A stretch of 64,000 nt of DNA, from NCBI RefSeq assembly GCF_018555685.1, contig NZ_JAFLWW010000004.1, forward strand, positions 1 to 64,000, written 5' to 3'. The position numbers and the translations under genes were made by a program. This document shows positions 16,725-26,334 of this stretch, one piece after another. The notes below the pieces were generated by a model. That model did no database searches. It was given only the letters and a program-made list of their open reading frames with translations, and was not told the origin of the DNA. How positions within the stretch are numbered: the first letter of the stretch is position 1; each line of letters begins with the position of its first letter. The stretch comes from Aminobacter anthyllidis. GTDB taxonomy: Bacteria > Pseudomonadota > Alphaproteobacteria > Rhizobiales > Rhizobiaceae.

Positions 16725-17163
16725 AAGGCGATTGGGTGGTTTGCCAGCAGTGCCGGCTACATGCCCGCTTAGCCATGGCACCGTGGCAGGCGTCAACCGC
16801 CAACACCTCCTTTTGTATAGAAGGTCTGCCCTTAGCGCGATCACCGCAGGTACCATGCTTGAAGCGCGTGACCGTTCGTGTCGCTGCCTTCGCGTTCCAG
16901 AAGGGCACGTCAGCGCAGAATGTCGTTCCACCAAGCGCCGTCCCGGTCACAAGGATAGCCCAGATTTTGAGGAGTTGGCCGCAGGCACTTGCTACAGGTT
17001 CTGCGGCGCTTCGCAAGGCGCTTAACCCGGCGAAGCTGCTATGAAGGACTTCGTCATGATTCTCTGTGTATAGCTGCCGATGACCGCCACCGCCCTTGAA
17101 ATCCTCAAGACTGTTTATGGCTATGATGCGTTCAGGGGACCCCAAGCGCGCATCGTCGAGCAT
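16711..17163 (-). CDS. Possible small exported protein; start unresolved
   Basis: This reverse-strand frame of up to 150 codons overlaps the first 84 bases of recQ, which is unlikely, so a downstream start such as TTG 17014-17016 (101 aa) is more plausible. From there a hydrophobic segment ([17 protein letters not shown]) could be a signal peptide, followed by a Cys-containing, basic domain ([21 protein letters not shown]...). Support is limited to the terminator that begins at its stop codon and to reasonable composition; no family is recognised and no clear ribosome site is seen. Confidence 0.3.
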   Translation of the reverse strand: MLDDARLGSPERIIAINSLEDFKGGGGHRQLYTENHDEVLHSSFAGLSALRSAAEPVASACGQLLKIWAILVTGTALGGTTFCADVPFWNAKAATRTVTRFKHGTCGDRAKGRPSIQKEVLAVDACHGAMAKRACSRHCWQTTQSPWPYQ

Positions 17164-18879
17164 GTCGTGGCCGGCAACAACGCCTTCGTGCTGATGCCGA
17201 CGGGCGGCGGCAAGTCGCTCTGCTACCAGATTCCTGCGATCGTCCGTCCAGGCATGGGACTCATCGTTTCACCGCTGCTGGCGCTGATGGCAGATCAGGT
17301 GTCGGCGCTGCGGCAGGCAGGGGTGCGGGCAGCCGGGCTAAACTCCGACCTTTCGCCCGACGAGCGTGGCATCCTGTGGCGCGATGTCCGCACTGGTGCG
17401 CTGGACCTCCTCTATGTCGCACCCGAAACACTGCTGCGCCCGGACGTGCTGGAGCGGCTGGATGGTGTTAAGCTGTCCCTGATCGCCATCGACGAGGCAC
17501 ACTGCCTGTCGCAATGGGGGCACGACTTCCGTCCTTCCTATCGCCAGCTCGATGCGGTCGTGGCGCGCTTTGCGGGCACCCCGCGCATGGCGCTGACGGC
17601 CACCGCCGACGAGCCGACGCGCGCGGAAATCATGTCGCATCTCGCCATCGCCGAGACCGACGCCTTCGTCGCCGGTTTCGACCGTCCCAACATTCGCTAC
17701 GCCATCGAGGAAAAGGATAATCCGCGCGCCCAGCTCAGAGAGTTCCTCAAACGTTTCGAGGGCGAGAGCGGTATCGTCTACTGCCTGTCGAAACGTCGGA
17801 CCGAGGAAACCGCGGCCTGGCTTCAGGGCCTCGGCTACGATGCGCTCGCCTATCATGCTGGCATGGACAAGGCGGCGCGCGAGGCCAACCAGATGCGCTT
17901 CCAGCATGGCGAGGCTGTCATCATGGTCGCCACCGTCGCCTTCGGCATGGGCATCGACAAGCCGGACGTGCGCTTCGTCGCCCATATCGACCTGCCTGGC
18001 AGCATCGAGGCCTATTATCAGGAGACCGGTCGCGCCGGGCGCGACGGCCTGCCGTCGGATACCCTGATGCTCTACGGCTACGACGACATCGCGCTGCGCA
18101 GCCGTTTCATCGAGGAGTCGGAGGCGCCCGACCAGCGCAAGCGCATGGAGCGGCAGAAACTCGATGCGCTGCTGGGACTGGCCGAGACGGCGGGCTGCCG
18201 CCGACAGGTTCTGCTGTCCTACTTCGGCGACCGTAGCGAGCCGTGCGGCAATTGCGACACCTGCGCGGAGCCGCCAAAATTGTTCGACGGCGCCATTGCA
18301 GCGCAAAAGGCACTGTCGTGCATCTACCGCACCGGCGAGCGTTTCGGGCAAGCCTATGTTGTCGACGTGCTGCTGGGCGTGGAAAACGAGCGCATTGCCC
18401 AGTTCGGCCATGACCGCATCTCCACCTTTGGCATCGGCACCGAGTACGACAACCGCATGTGGCGGGCGATCCTGCGCCAGTTGATCGCGCTACGCCTTAT
18501 CGATGTCGATCTCGCCGGCCATGGCGGCTTGGCGATCGCGCCCGCCGGCCGCGACTTCTTGCGCGACAAGCCGACGCTGATGCTGCGCGTGCCGACGCCA
18601 GCGCGCGCTAAACGGGGCAAGGTCGGGCGCAACACGGCGCAGCCTGCCATCGCCGGCGCGGACAATGACCTGTTTCAAGCACTGCGGCGGAAGCGCACGG
18701 AAATGGCGCGCGCGCAGAACGTGCCACCCTATGTGATTTTCCACGACAAGACCCTGATCGAGCTGGCAGCAGTGCGACCCGCGTCGCGCACCGAGATGGC
18801 GAACGTGCCCGGTGTCGGCGAAGCCAAGCTCGAGCGCTACGGCCCAGCCTTCCTCATGGTGATCGCCGAGCACTCCTGA
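17080..18879 (+). CDS. recQ: ATP-dependent DNA helicase RecQ
   Basis: 599 aa, close to the 609 of E. coli RecQ. RecQ unwinds DNA 3' to 5' and acts in recombination, replication-fork repair and resolution of aberrant joints. All parts are visible: Walker A TGGGKS (41-46), motif II DEAH (138-141), the aromatic-rich loop [12 protein letters not shown], helicase motif [12 protein letters not shown], the zinc-binding region with four Cys between 373 and 395 (C-R-R-Q ... C-G-N-C-D-T-C), the winged-helix part (about 400-500) and a C-terminal HRDC domain ending in [14 protein letters not shown]. It stands alone, between accessory DNA on the left and the cupin gene on the right. Confidence 0.97.
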   Translation: MTATALEILKTVYGYDAFRGPQARIVEHVVAGNNAFVLMPTGGGKSLCYQIPAIVRPGMGLIVSPLLALMADQVSALRQAGVRAAGLNSDLSPDERGILWRDVRTGALDLLYVAPETLLRPDVLERLDGVKLSLIAIDEAHCLSQWGHDFRPSYRQLDAVVARFAGTPRMALTATADEPTRAEIMSHLAIAETDAFVAGFDRPNIRYAIEEKDNPRAQLREFLKRFEGESGIVYCLSKRRTEETAAWLQGLGYDALAYHAGMDKAAREANQMRFQHGEAVIMVATVAFGMGIDKPDVRFVAHIDLPGSIEAYYQETGRAGRDGLPSDTLMLYGYDDIALRSRFIEESEAPDQRKRMERQKLDALLGLAETAGCRRQVLLSYFGDRSEPCGNCDTCAEPPKLFDGAIAAQKALSCIYRTGERFGQAYVVDVLLGVENERIAQFGHDRISTFGIGTEYDNRMWRAILRQLIALRLIDVDLAGHGGLAIAPAGRDFLRDKPTLMLRVPTPARAKRGKVGRNTAQPAIAGADNDLFQALRRKRTEMARAQNVPPYVIFHDKTLIELAAVRPASRTEMANVPGVGEAKLERYGPAFLMVIAEHS

Positions 18880-19154
18880 CGAGGCGTTCGTCAGCTACGA
18901 ATGGCTCCTGGCATCGGACCTTCTGCTTCCGGCCTGTATTCGATGTGCAGGTCAGCGCGGAATTGCCGGCGATTTCCTCGACACGAGCGGCGCCTTCGAC
19001 CGCTATCGCCGCGTCATGTTCTGAAACCAAAGCAGGGAAACCGCCGCGCGCGCGTGCGACAGCTGTGGCGAAATTTCAATGAGAGGAAACTAAGTTGCCC
19101 ATCGTTGTTGTGTCAGGTATTCAAGACGTGTCTGATAAAATCGGAGGAGTTACC

Positions 19155-19511
19155 ATGACACACAATACAATCCTCAAATTCGGCAAAGTGGAGAACGCCG
19201 ACGCCGACGATCTGCCGGGGTGGGTCGTAGTCGAAGGAAAGCCGACGATGAAGACCGCCGTCCAGCACAAGACCAAGGACGGCAAGGTCCTGTCGGGCAC
19301 ATGGCAGGCGACCCCCGGCACCTACCACGCCAGCTACACGGACTACGAATTCGTCCACATGATTTCGGGCCGCATCATCATCACGCCAGATGGTGGCGAG
19401 CCAGTCGAGGTTGGGCCGGGCGACGCGTTTGTCGTGGAATCGGACTTCAAGGGCACTTGGAAGATCATTGAGCCGGTGACGAAGCACTTCGTCGTAACTG
19501 TCGGATCGTAA
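19155..19511 (+). CDS. Small cupin-domain protein (COG3450-like)
   Basis: ATG 19155 is preceded by GGAGGAG at good spacing; an upstream open stretch from 19095 is not needed. The 118-aa product is a single-domain cupin: a strand-rich middle with TYHASYTDYEFVHMISGRI and GGEPVEVGPGDAFVVESDFKGTWKI, the two cupin motifs (G-x5-HxH-like and G-D-x6-P-x-G-like) in the relaxed form of the Cupin_3/DUF861 group, which includes ureidoglycine aminohydrolase-like proteins. Usual metal His residues are partly replaced by E and Y, so catalysis is uncertain. It lies in front of the one-carbon operon on the same strand but 557 bases away, so a shared function is only possible. Confidence 0.8.
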   Translation: MTHNTILKFGKVENADADDLPGWVVVEGKPTMKTAVQHKTKDGKVLSGTWQATPGTYHASYTDYEFVHMISGRIIITPDGGEPVEVGPGDAFVVESDFKGTWKIIEPVTKHFVVTVGS

Positions 19512-20068
19512 CTGCGCGCCAGCGTGTTCGCCTGAGACAGGCCTACCGTCGTCGAACCCTTAGAGATCAGTTCGTAACAGAAGCCCCGGTGGCGAGCCGG
19601 GGCAGCGAAATACCCGACCGAGCGGAGTGTCCACCCCCGCCGTCTCCGTCTGACTTTCGCTATCTCGATCTCAGCTGTCATCCTCAAGCCAGCTCAAGAT
19701 CGCTCCAGATTGTTCGGCGGCGCCAGCAACTGGATCGGCTCGATCCCCAAGGCCGCAGCTCGCTTTGCAGTGTTTGTGGATGTCGACATCTACACCAGCC
19801 ATCCCTGCCGCGCTTGAACCTCAGGTATCCCTCCGGCAACCCAGGGCATTCCGAATTTTGTTCCTCCGTGAAAATCTCGGCAGCAATAGACGCGATTGAA
19901 ATGGCCCGTTGAAAGGGCTTCGCCAAAGCAGCGATGGAACAGTGCCGGGCGTGTGCCAGCACCAATTCTTCCAAGGCCAAGGTGAATTTGATCGCGTCGG
20001 GAAAACCGATGCGCACCGACATCGGCAATTGCTGCCCCGCTTTCGGGGCGCGTGGAGGAAAGACTTCT
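19512..20068. other. 557-base leader of the one-carbon operon
   Basis: There is no acceptable gene in this gap. A compact hairpin GCCCCG-CTTT-CGGGGC (20034-20049) lies five bases ahead of the GGAGG ribosome site (20054-20058) of the next gene, where it could affect translation. The length suggests a regulated promoter or RNA leader, but I see no match to a riboswitch consensus I know. Confidence 0.35.
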
Positions 20069-21325
20069 ATGGACGACGTCAAATTCATCACTGGCCTGAC
20101 AGCCGTCGCCGATGCCCGGGTCGCGTTCCGCGGTACACCGTTCGTCGAGCGCACCGCGCCGCTGAACCAGAACGCCCTGTGGATGCGCTGGGACAGGAAC
20201 ATGGTCGTTGATGCCTATTCCGACATGGTCGAGGAACTGGCCGCCATCCGCAATCGTGTCGCCATGGGCGACATGTCGCCGCTGTCGAAATACGTCATTT
20301 CCGGCCCCGACGCCGAAAAGCTGATGGACAGGCTGATTCCGCGCGACATCACCAAACTCAAGATCGGCCAGATCTATTATGCGCCGTGGTGCGACGAGAA
20401 TGGCCATATCGTTGGCGACGGCCTTGTCTTCCGCATGGACGAAACCACCTTCCGCGTTTCGGCCGATCCCGGTTTCACCTGGTGGAAGAGCCATGCCGAG
20501 GGCCTCGATGTCGTGGTGACCGACATCACAGACGACTACGGCATCCTCACCTTGCAGGGCCCCCGCTCGCGGGACGTGCTGCGGGCCGCGACAGGCAATG
20601 CCTTTGACGAACTGCCGTTTTCGCGGCTCGGCTTCGTCACGATCGCCGGCCGGCAGGTGGAAATCCTGCGGCAGGGCTTCACCGGCGAGCATGGCTACGA
20701 ACTCTGGGTCAAGGCCGCCGATGGCGCAGCCGTATGGGATGCGGTGGAGGCAGCGGGCGAGCCGTTCGGTATTCTGCCGGCAGGCGCCTGGGCACTCGAC
20801 CTGGCCCGGCTTGAGGCCGGTCTGCTGATCGTCGGCTACGACTACACCAGCGCCGGCCCGGACCACGGCGGCGCCGGCATCCAGGCATCAGGCAAGTTCC
20901 GTGCTTCGCCTTACGATCTCGGTCTCGGCCGCCTGGTCGATCTGCGCAAGGGCGACTTCGTCGGCAAGGCCGAGCTACAGCGAATGTCGGAAGCCGGCGA
21001 CCACCGTCAGCTCGTTGGCCTCGACATCGACTGGTCGCAGGCTGCCGGCGGCAAGGGCCTCGAAGGAGGCACGCCGGGCAATCTCCGGCGCGTACGCTGG
21101 TATCCGGTACCAGCCTTCCACGACGGGACCGAAGTGGGGCATGCCTCGAGCGTCGCCTGGGCACCGTCGATCGGCAAGATGATCGGCTTCGGACATCTGC
21201 GCGGCAAGGCAGCCGAGATTGGCTCGCAGCTGACGCTGCGCTGGAACAAGGACGGCGAGGTGATTGATGTCAACGCGCGCGTCATCGAACTGCCGTTCCT
21301 GTCGCTGAAGCGCGCCAACGGCTAA
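20069..21325 (+). CDS. GcvT/LigM/DmdA-type tetrahydrofolate-dependent methyltransferase (demethylase)
   Basis: ATG 20069 follows GGAGGAAAG; the frame stays open further left but without natural sequence. The 418-aa protein has the T-protein fold: an N-terminal folate-binding part with MSPLSKYVISGPDAEKLMDRLIPRD, then LTLQGPRSRDVL, GFTGEHGYELWV, ARLEAGL, FVGKAEL and the C-terminal barrel ending in IGFGHLRGKAAEIGSQL. Family members move a one-carbon unit from a methylated substrate to tetrahydrofolate: glycine (GcvT), DMSP (DmdA), vanillate or syringate (LigM/DesA), sarcosine-type amines. The absence of GcvH/GcvP and the MetF-like gene next door favour an O-, S- or N-demethylase. The substrate cannot be read from sequence. 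First gene of a five-gene operon. Confidence 0.85.
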   Translation: MDDVKFITGLTAVADARVAFRGTPFVERTAPLNQNALWMRWDRNMVVDAYSDMVEELAAIRNRVAMGDMSPLSKYVISGPDAEKLMDRLIPRDITKLKIGQIYYAPWCDENGHIVGDGLVFRMDETTFRVSADPGFTWWKSHAEGLDVVVTDITDDYGILTLQGPRSRDVLRAATGNAFDELPFSRLGFVTIAGRQVEILRQGFTGEHGYELWVKAADGAAVWDAVEAAGEPFGILPAGAWALDLARLEAGLLIVGYDYTSAGPDHGGAGIQASGKFRASPYDLGLGRLVDLRKGDFVGKAELQRMSEAGDHRQLVGLDIDWSQAAGGKGLEGGTPGNLRRVRWYPVPAFHDGTEVGHASSVAWAPSIGKMIGFGHLRGKAAEIGSQLTLRWNKDGEVIDVNARVIELPFLSLKRANG

Positions 21326-21454
21326 CGCGGCACGCATCGCATCCTCCCCGATGAAGCGCCGGGCGGCCTGACCCGCCCGGCAATATAGACAATCGGCGTT
21401 GCCAGCCATGGCCGCAAACGCCGCAGGCTGGTCGCAATCGACCAAGGGCAGACC

Positions 21455-22330
21455 ATGACCGAAACAAGTGAAGCCGTTGCCGACAGGCCATCTGCCCGTG
21501 CAGTCGGGCCTGCCATGTCGATCGAGCTTGCGCCGGAGCAGGCGCGCAGCTTTGCGCCCGAGGTCTCGCACTTCCCCCGCGGCTCACGGGTGTTCCTCAC
21601 TCATCTCACCGGTAAGCCCGAGGCGATGCAGGTGGAGGCGGCGCTGCGCATCAGGGAAATGGGCTACATCGCCGTGCCGCATCTCGGCGCGCGCAACTTC
21701 AAGACCGAGAAGGACTTTGCCGACCTCGTCACAGCACACAGCCGCAACGGCATTACCGAAGCGCTGTTTCTTGGTGGCAATCCGGCACTTTTCCCAGGGC
21801 CGATGGGCGAGGCAGCGCAACTGCTGGCGCATCCCGTGCTTCGCAACAGCTCGATCCGCACGGCCTTTGTTGCCGGCTACCCCGAGGGACATCCTGCTAT
21901 CGCAGATGCCGATCTGGCGGATGCGCTTCGGCGCAAGCTCGAGATCTGCGACGCCCGCTCGATCGATGCCAGGGTCGTCTCGCAATTCGCCTTCGATGGG
22001 GCAGCGATGGGCGCATGGGCTCATAGGCTGCATGAGCAGTATCCGCAGCTTCCGGTGCATGTCGGACTGGCCGGCGTGACCAGCCTGGCCAAGCTGGTCA
22101 AGTTTGCCATGATGTGTGGCGTCGGCGCCTCGGTCGCCGCGTTGAAACGGTCGGCGAGCGGCATCTTCAACGTCATCGCCGACCGCGATCCAGCCGACGT
22201 CATCGAAGCCATCGTAACCAGCTATCCCGACCCAAAAGGGCCGCTGCATCTTCACTTCTTCCCCTTCGGCGGCTGGGAAAAGACGCTTGCCTGGCACAGC
22301 GAGTATCGGGGAGCCGGCCGCCCTCGATGA
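21455..22330 (+). CDS. MetF-like methylenetetrahydrofolate reductase family protein
   Basis: 291 aa, the length of MetF. The TIM-barrel landmarks are visible though diverged: HLTGKPEAMQVEAALRIREMG, AVPHLGARN, a LFLGGNPALFPGPMGEA segment, AGYPEGHP (FAD/folate-contacting region in MetF), SQFAFDGAAM and HVGLAGVTSLAKLVKFAMMCGVG. MetF interconverts 5-methyl- and 5,10-methylene-tetrahydrofolate. Divergent MetF proteins paired with methyltransferases, as in the vanillate (ligM-metF) and chloromethane (metF2) pathways, run in the oxidative direction. Its position between the T-protein and serine-cycle genes suggests it oxidises the methyl group to the methylene level for GlyA. The first 25 residues are poorly conserved and the start may be slightly further in. 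Confidence 0.82.
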   Translation: MTETSEAVADRPSARAVGPAMSIELAPEQARSFAPEVSHFPRGSRVFLTHLTGKPEAMQVEAALRIREMGYIAVPHLGARNFKTEKDFADLVTAHSRNGITEALFLGGNPALFPGPMGEAAQLLAHPVLRNSSIRTAFVAGYPEGHPAIADADLADALRRKLEICDARSIDARVVSQFAFDGAAMGAWAHRLHEQYPQLPVHVGLAGVTSLAKLVKFAMMCGVGASVAALKRSASGIFNVIADRDPADVIEAIVTSYPDPKGPLHLHFFPFGGWEKTLAWHSEYRGAGRPR

Positions 22331-22477
22331 AGGTCCGATCATCGACCAGGACAACGCGTGTGAGCATTCGATGAGCGTCGAGGACGTCGCCGCGTCTCGC
22401 AAGCCCACCGTTCAGACGCCGATGCGAGGGGCGTTGGCAGCTCGTCGCGCGTCGACACCAAACAGGAGGAACACCCG

Positions 22478-23683
22478 ATGAAGAATGGAACCACGCACCT
22501 TTTCGTGCCCGGTCCGACCAATATCCCCGACGCTGTCCGGCGGGCGATGAATGTATCGATGCAGGACATGCGCGCACCGGATTATCCGGAACTCACGCTG
22601 CCGCTGTTTGCTGATCTCAAGAAGGTGTTCAAGACCGAGACCGGCACCGTCTTCATCTATCCCGGTTCCGGCACAGGCGCATGGGAAGCGGCGATCTCCA
22701 ACACGCTGAACCGCGGCGATCGCGTTTTGATGTCGCGCTTCGGGCAGTTCTCGCATCTGTGGGTCGACATGGCCCAAAGGCTCGGCCTTGAGGTCGACTG
22801 CATCGACGTCGAATGGGGCGAGGGCGTGCCGGTCGAGGAATACCAGCGCCGCCTGGGCGACGACAGGCAAGGCCGTATCAAGGCGGTGTTTGCCACGCAT
22901 AACGAAACGGCCACCGGCGTTACGTCCGATGTCGCGGGGGTACGCAAGGCGCTTGACGCGGCCGGCCACCCAGCTCTGCTGTTCGTCGATGGCGTCAGCT
23001 CGATCGGCTCGATCGATTTCCGCATGGACGAATGGGGCGTCGACCTCGCCGTCACTGGTTCGCAGAAGGGCCTGATGCTGCCGGCGGGCCTCGGCATCCT
23101 CTCGGTCAGCGAAAAGGCGCTCGAGGCCCACAAGCAATCGCGCATGGAGCGCTGCTATTTCAGCTTCGAAGACATGAAGGCGTCGTCGACAACCGGCTTC
23201 TTCCCCTACACGCCGCCGACCCAACTGCTACATGGGCTGAGGGCGTCGCTCGACCTGATCTTCTCCGAAGGTCTCGACAACATCATCGCACGTCACCATC
23301 GCCTCGCCGAGGGCGTTAGACATGGCGTGCATGCCTGGGGGCTCAGGCTGTGCGCCAAGGAAGAGAAGTGGTGGTCAAACACCGTTTCGGCGATCGTCGT
23401 GCCCGACGACATCGATGCCCGGCATGTCATCGCCAATGGCTACTCCAGGTATCGCACCTCGTTTGGGGCTGGGCTCAGCAAGGTCGCGGGCCGAGTCTTC
23501 CGCATCGGCCATCTCGGTGATCTCAACGAGGTGATGTGCCTGGCGGCATTGGCCTCGGCCGAGATGTCGTTGCGCGATGCGGGTGCCAAGGTCGAAGCCG
23601 GTTCCGGCGTTGCCGCCGCCCAGGAATGGTACCGCGCCGAGATCGCCGGCAATCTGCAGCCGCTGCAAGTCCAGGCTGCGTGA
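22478..23683 (+). CDS. sgaA: Serine-glyoxylate aminotransferase
   Basis: 401 aa, fold-type I PLP aminotransferase of the class-V AGT/SGAT group; start ATG 22478 with AGGAGGA. Key parts: the entry motif LFVPGPTNIPDAVRRAMN, the GSGTGAWEAAISN loop that binds the cofactor phosphate, ATHNETATGV, FVDGVSSIGSIDF with the Asp that contacts the pyridine nitrogen, and TGSQKG with Lys197 as Schiff-base lysine. It converts serine plus glyoxylate to hydroxypyruvate plus glycine, the step of the serine cycle that regenerates the glycine acceptor. Next to hydroxypyruvate reductase and GlyA it defines a serine-cycle segment. It is 147 bases from the upstream gene and 9 from the next. Confidence 0.92.
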   Translation: MKNGTTHLFVPGPTNIPDAVRRAMNVSMQDMRAPDYPELTLPLFADLKKVFKTETGTVFIYPGSGTGAWEAAISNTLNRGDRVLMSRFGQFSHLWVDMAQRLGLEVDCIDVEWGEGVPVEEYQRRLGDDRQGRIKAVFATHNETATGVTSDVAGVRKALDAAGHPALLFVDGVSSIGSIDFRMDEWGVDLAVTGSQKGLMLPAGLGILSVSEKALEAHKQSRMERCYFSFEDMKASSTTGFFPYTPPTQLLHGLRASLDLIFSEGLDNIIARHHRLAEGVRHGVHAWGLRLCAKEEKWWSNTVSAIVVPDDIDARHVIANGYSRYRTSFGAGLSKVAGRVFRIGHLGDLNEVMCLAALASAEMSLRDAGAKVEAGSGVAAAQEWYRAEIAGNLQPLQVQAA

Positions 23684-23692
23684 GGTGACCTG

Positions 23693-24652
23693 ATGACCAG
23701 ACCGAAGGTAATTGTCACCCGCCGCTGGCCGCTCGAAGTCGAGGAGCGGCTGGCCATCCAGTTTGATGTCAGGCTCAACGAAACCGACCGCCCATACAAC
23801 CGCAGTGAATTGCGGCTGGCGCTGCAGGAGGCCGATGCGGTGCTGCCCACCGTGTCGGACAGGCTCGGCGCCGAGCTGTTTACGGACAACGTCCAGGCAA
23901 AAATCCTTGGCAATTTTGGCGTCGGCTACAATCATATCGACGTCGCTGCGGCGAAAACGGCTGGTGTCGTCGTCACCAACACGCCGGCAGTGCTGACGGA
24001 CGCCACCGCCGATCTTGCCATGACATTGCTGTTGATGTGTGCCCGCCGCGCCCGTGAAGGCGAGCGCGAATTGCGCTCGGGCAAATGGACAGGCTGGCGG
24101 CCGACTCATCTCTGCGGCACTCAGGTCACCGGCAAGACCATCGGCATCATTGGCATGGGCCGCATCGGCCAGGCTATGGCGCGGCGCTGTCATTATGGCT
24201 TCGGCATGGACGTTGTCTTCTACGACAGCCAGCCGGTCGCCGATCCCGGCATGCCGGCGCGCCAGCTGGAAACTGTCGATGACGTGCTGGCCGTGGCGGA
24301 CTTCGTGTCGCTGCACTGCCCTGGCGGCGGCGAAAACCAGCACCTGATCAACAGCCGCCGCCTCAGCGGTATGAAAAAATCGGCGTTCCTGATCAACACC
24401 GCGCGTGGCGACATCGTCGACGAACGGGCGCTGATCAACGCGCTCGACGACGGGCGTATCGCCGGTGCGGGGCTCGATGTGTTCGAAAGCGAGCCGGTGG
24501 TGCCGCGCTCGCTGACCGAACGGGACGACGTCGTGCTGTTGCCGCATCTCGGCAGCGCTACCAACGAGACGCGTGTCGCCATGGGCATGAGGGTGATCGA
24601 CAACCTCACCGCCTTCTTCGAGGGTCGCTCACCGCCGGACGCCGTCAACTAA
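23693..24652 (+). CDS. hprA: Hydroxypyruvate reductase / D-2-hydroxyacid dehydrogenase
   Basis: 319 aa. The protein follows the D-2-hydroxyacid dehydrogenase plan: NFGVGYNHIDVAAAKTAGVVVTNTP, the NAD(P)-binding Rossmann motif GMGRIG (154-159), NTARGDIVDERAL with the substrate-binding Arg, a Glu in FESEP, and the proton-relay His in LLPHLGSAT. It reduces hydroxypyruvate to D-glycerate (and possibly glyoxylate to glycolate). With the aminotransferase gene ending only nine bases upstream and glyA 75 bases downstream, this is the second step of serine-cycle carbon flow. Cofactor preference was not determined. Confidence 0.9.
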   Translation: MTRPKVIVTRRWPLEVEERLAIQFDVRLNETDRPYNRSELRLALQEADAVLPTVSDRLGAELFTDNVQAKILGNFGVGYNHIDVAAAKTAGVVVTNTPAVLTDATADLAMTLLLMCARRAREGERELRSGKWTGWRPTHLCGTQVTGKTIGIIGMGRIGQAMARRCHYGFGMDVVFYDSQPVADPGMPARQLETVDDVLAVADFVSLHCPGGGENQHLINSRRLSGMKKSAFLINTARGDIVDERALINALDDGRIAGAGLDVFESEPVVPRSLTERDDVVLLPHLGSATNETRVAMGMRVIDNLTAFFEGRSPPDAVN

Positions 24653-24727
24653 CCCTTTACTCGCAACACCAGCAATGGCGGGCGCTCACCTGCGTCCGCC
24701 GATCTCGTAGCCAGGAGCCAAGAAAGC

Positions 24728-26002
24728 ATGTCCGGCTTTTTCCAACGCGACCTCAAGCGCCAGGATCCGGTGATCGCCGATGCGATTGCACGCGAAACCG
24801 GCCGCCAGAGGTCGGAAATCGAACTGATCGCTTCCGAAAACATCGTCTCGCCCGCCGTGCTTGAGGCGCAGGGCTCGGTGATGACCAACAAATATGCCGA
24901 GGGGTATCCCGGCCACCGCTATTATGGCGGCTGCCAGTATGTCGACCTTGCCGAGGCAGCAGCCATCGAGAGGGCGAGTCGGCTATTTGGCGCGGCCCAT
25001 GTCAACGTGCAGCCGCATTCGGGCGCCCAGGCCAATGGCGCGGTCATGCTTGCCATGCTCAAGCCCGGCGACACCTTCATGGGCCTCTCGCTTGCCGCCG
25101 GCGGGCACCTGACCCACGGTGCCAGGCCGACGCTGTCGGGCAAGTGGTTCAACGCCGTGCAGTATGGCGTGCGCGCGAGTGACTGTCTGATCGACTATGA
25201 CGAGCTGGAGGCCAAGGCGCTCGAAACGCGTCCAAGGCTGATCATCGCTGGAGGCTCGGCCTATCCGCGCATCATCGATTTCAAGCGCATCCGGGCGATC
25301 GCCGACAGCGTGGGGGCGCTGATGATGGTGGATATGGCGCATTTCGCTGGGCTGGTTGCCGGTGGCGTGCATCCCAATCCCTTGGAAGTCGCCGACATCG
25401 TGACCACGACCACGCACAAAACGTTGCGGGGTCCGCGCGGCGGCATGATCCTCGCCAACAACGCCGACATCGCAAAGAAGCTGAACTCGGCGGTCTTCCC
25501 GGGCCTGCAGGGCGGTCCGCTGATGCATGTCATCGCCGCCAAGGCGGTCGCCTTGGGCGAGGCGCTTGAGGACGGCTTCAAGGACTATGCCAGGCAGATG
25601 GTCGCCAATGCGCGCACGCTTGCCACCACCCTTTCCGCGCGCGGTTTCAATATCGTTTCAGGCGGCACCGACACGCACCTGCTGCTGGTCGATCTGCGCA
25701 GCAAGGGCATCTCCGGCAAGGACGCGGAGGCCGCGCTCGGACGTGCCGGCTTGACCTGCAACAAGAACGGCATTCCGTTCGATCCGGCGCCACCGGCGGT
25801 CACCTCGGGCATTCGGCTGGGCACGCCGGCGGCAACGACACGCGGTTTCCGCGAGGCCGAGTTCGCCCAGGTCGGCACGTTGATCGCCGACGTTCTCGAT
25901 GCCGTCGGCACCGAGCGCGCCGCCGAGCAGGAGCGGTCGGTACACGCGGCCGTGGAATGGCTTTGCGCCGAGTTCCCGATCTACGAAAGCCGCTCAATCT
26001 GA
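24728..26002 (+). CDS. glyA: Serine hydroxymethyltransferase
   Basis: 424 aa, normal for bacterial GlyA. It makes serine from glycine and 5,10-methylene-tetrahydrofolate. Landmarks: [66 protein letters not shown], and [14 protein letters not shown] where Lys231 is the PLP lysine. The gene closes the operon and is followed by a strong terminator. A housekeeping glyA normally exists elsewhere, so this copy is probably a dedicated isoenzyme for one-carbon assimilation; that cannot be shown from one window. Confidence 0.96.
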   Translation: MSGFFQRDLKRQDPVIADAIARETGRQRSEIELIASENIVSPAVLEAQGSVMTNKYAEGYPGHRYYGGCQYVDLAEAAAIERASRLFGAAHVNVQPHSGAQANGAVMLAMLKPGDTFMGLSLAAGGHLTHGARPTLSGKWFNAVQYGVRASDCLIDYDELEAKALETRPRLIIAGGSAYPRIIDFKRIRAIADSVGALMMVDMAHFAGLVAGGVHPNPLEVADIVTTTTHKTLRGPRGGMILANNADIAKKLNSAVFPGLQGGPLMHVIAAKAVALGEALEDGFKDYARQMVANARTLATTLSARGFNIVSGGTDTHLLLVDLRSKGISGKDAEAALGRAGLTCNKNGIPFDPAPPAVTSGIRLGTPAATTRGFREAEFAQVGTLIADVLDAVGTERAAEQERSVHAAVEWLCAEFPIYESRSI

Positions 26003-26019
26003 CCCTGGGCAGCCGACCG

Positions 26020-26059
26020 CCGATGCAGCGGCATGATTGCTGCTGCATCGGCTCTTTTT
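26020..26059 (+). terminator. Strong terminator after glyA
   Basis: CCGATGCAGCGGCA (26020-26033) pairs with TGCTGCTGCATCGG (26038-26051), 14 bp with one G-T pair and a four-base loop, followed by CTCTTTTT. It ends the one-carbon operon. The rest of the 332-base gap to the porin gene has no coding frame I trust and should hold the porin promoter. Confidence 0.85.
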
Positions 26060-26334
26060 GCATTACCTGTGGATATGGATTTGCGTATCTGGGCCATTCG
26101 GACAGTGCCGCGCCTGTCCTAACGTCACAACGCAATCGACGCACACACCAACATCCAGGCCGACCGTTCATCGGCAGGCAGCATGCACCTCCGTCAGGCG
26201 ATGGGGGCCGAGGCATGTTGCCTGACGCTGACGGGGAGGAGCGGCCTGGATCGCGACGATTGCCGCCTGCATCCGGGGACGTTCGCCCCGGCATGGAAAC
26301 CAAAACAGCAACAATTCGGGAGGGAACCGGGACA

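Noticed and set aside
18878-19024. Open stretch after recQ ending like a protein tail (GDFLDTSGAFDRYRRVMF)
   Set aside because: Only about 48 codons with no start or ribosome site, and other frames are also open; a gene remnant is possible but cannot be supported.
19684-20202. 172-codon reverse-strand frame over the leader of the T-protein gene
   Set aside because: It runs antisense into a clear gene and has no recognisable fold; the region is better explained as a leader.
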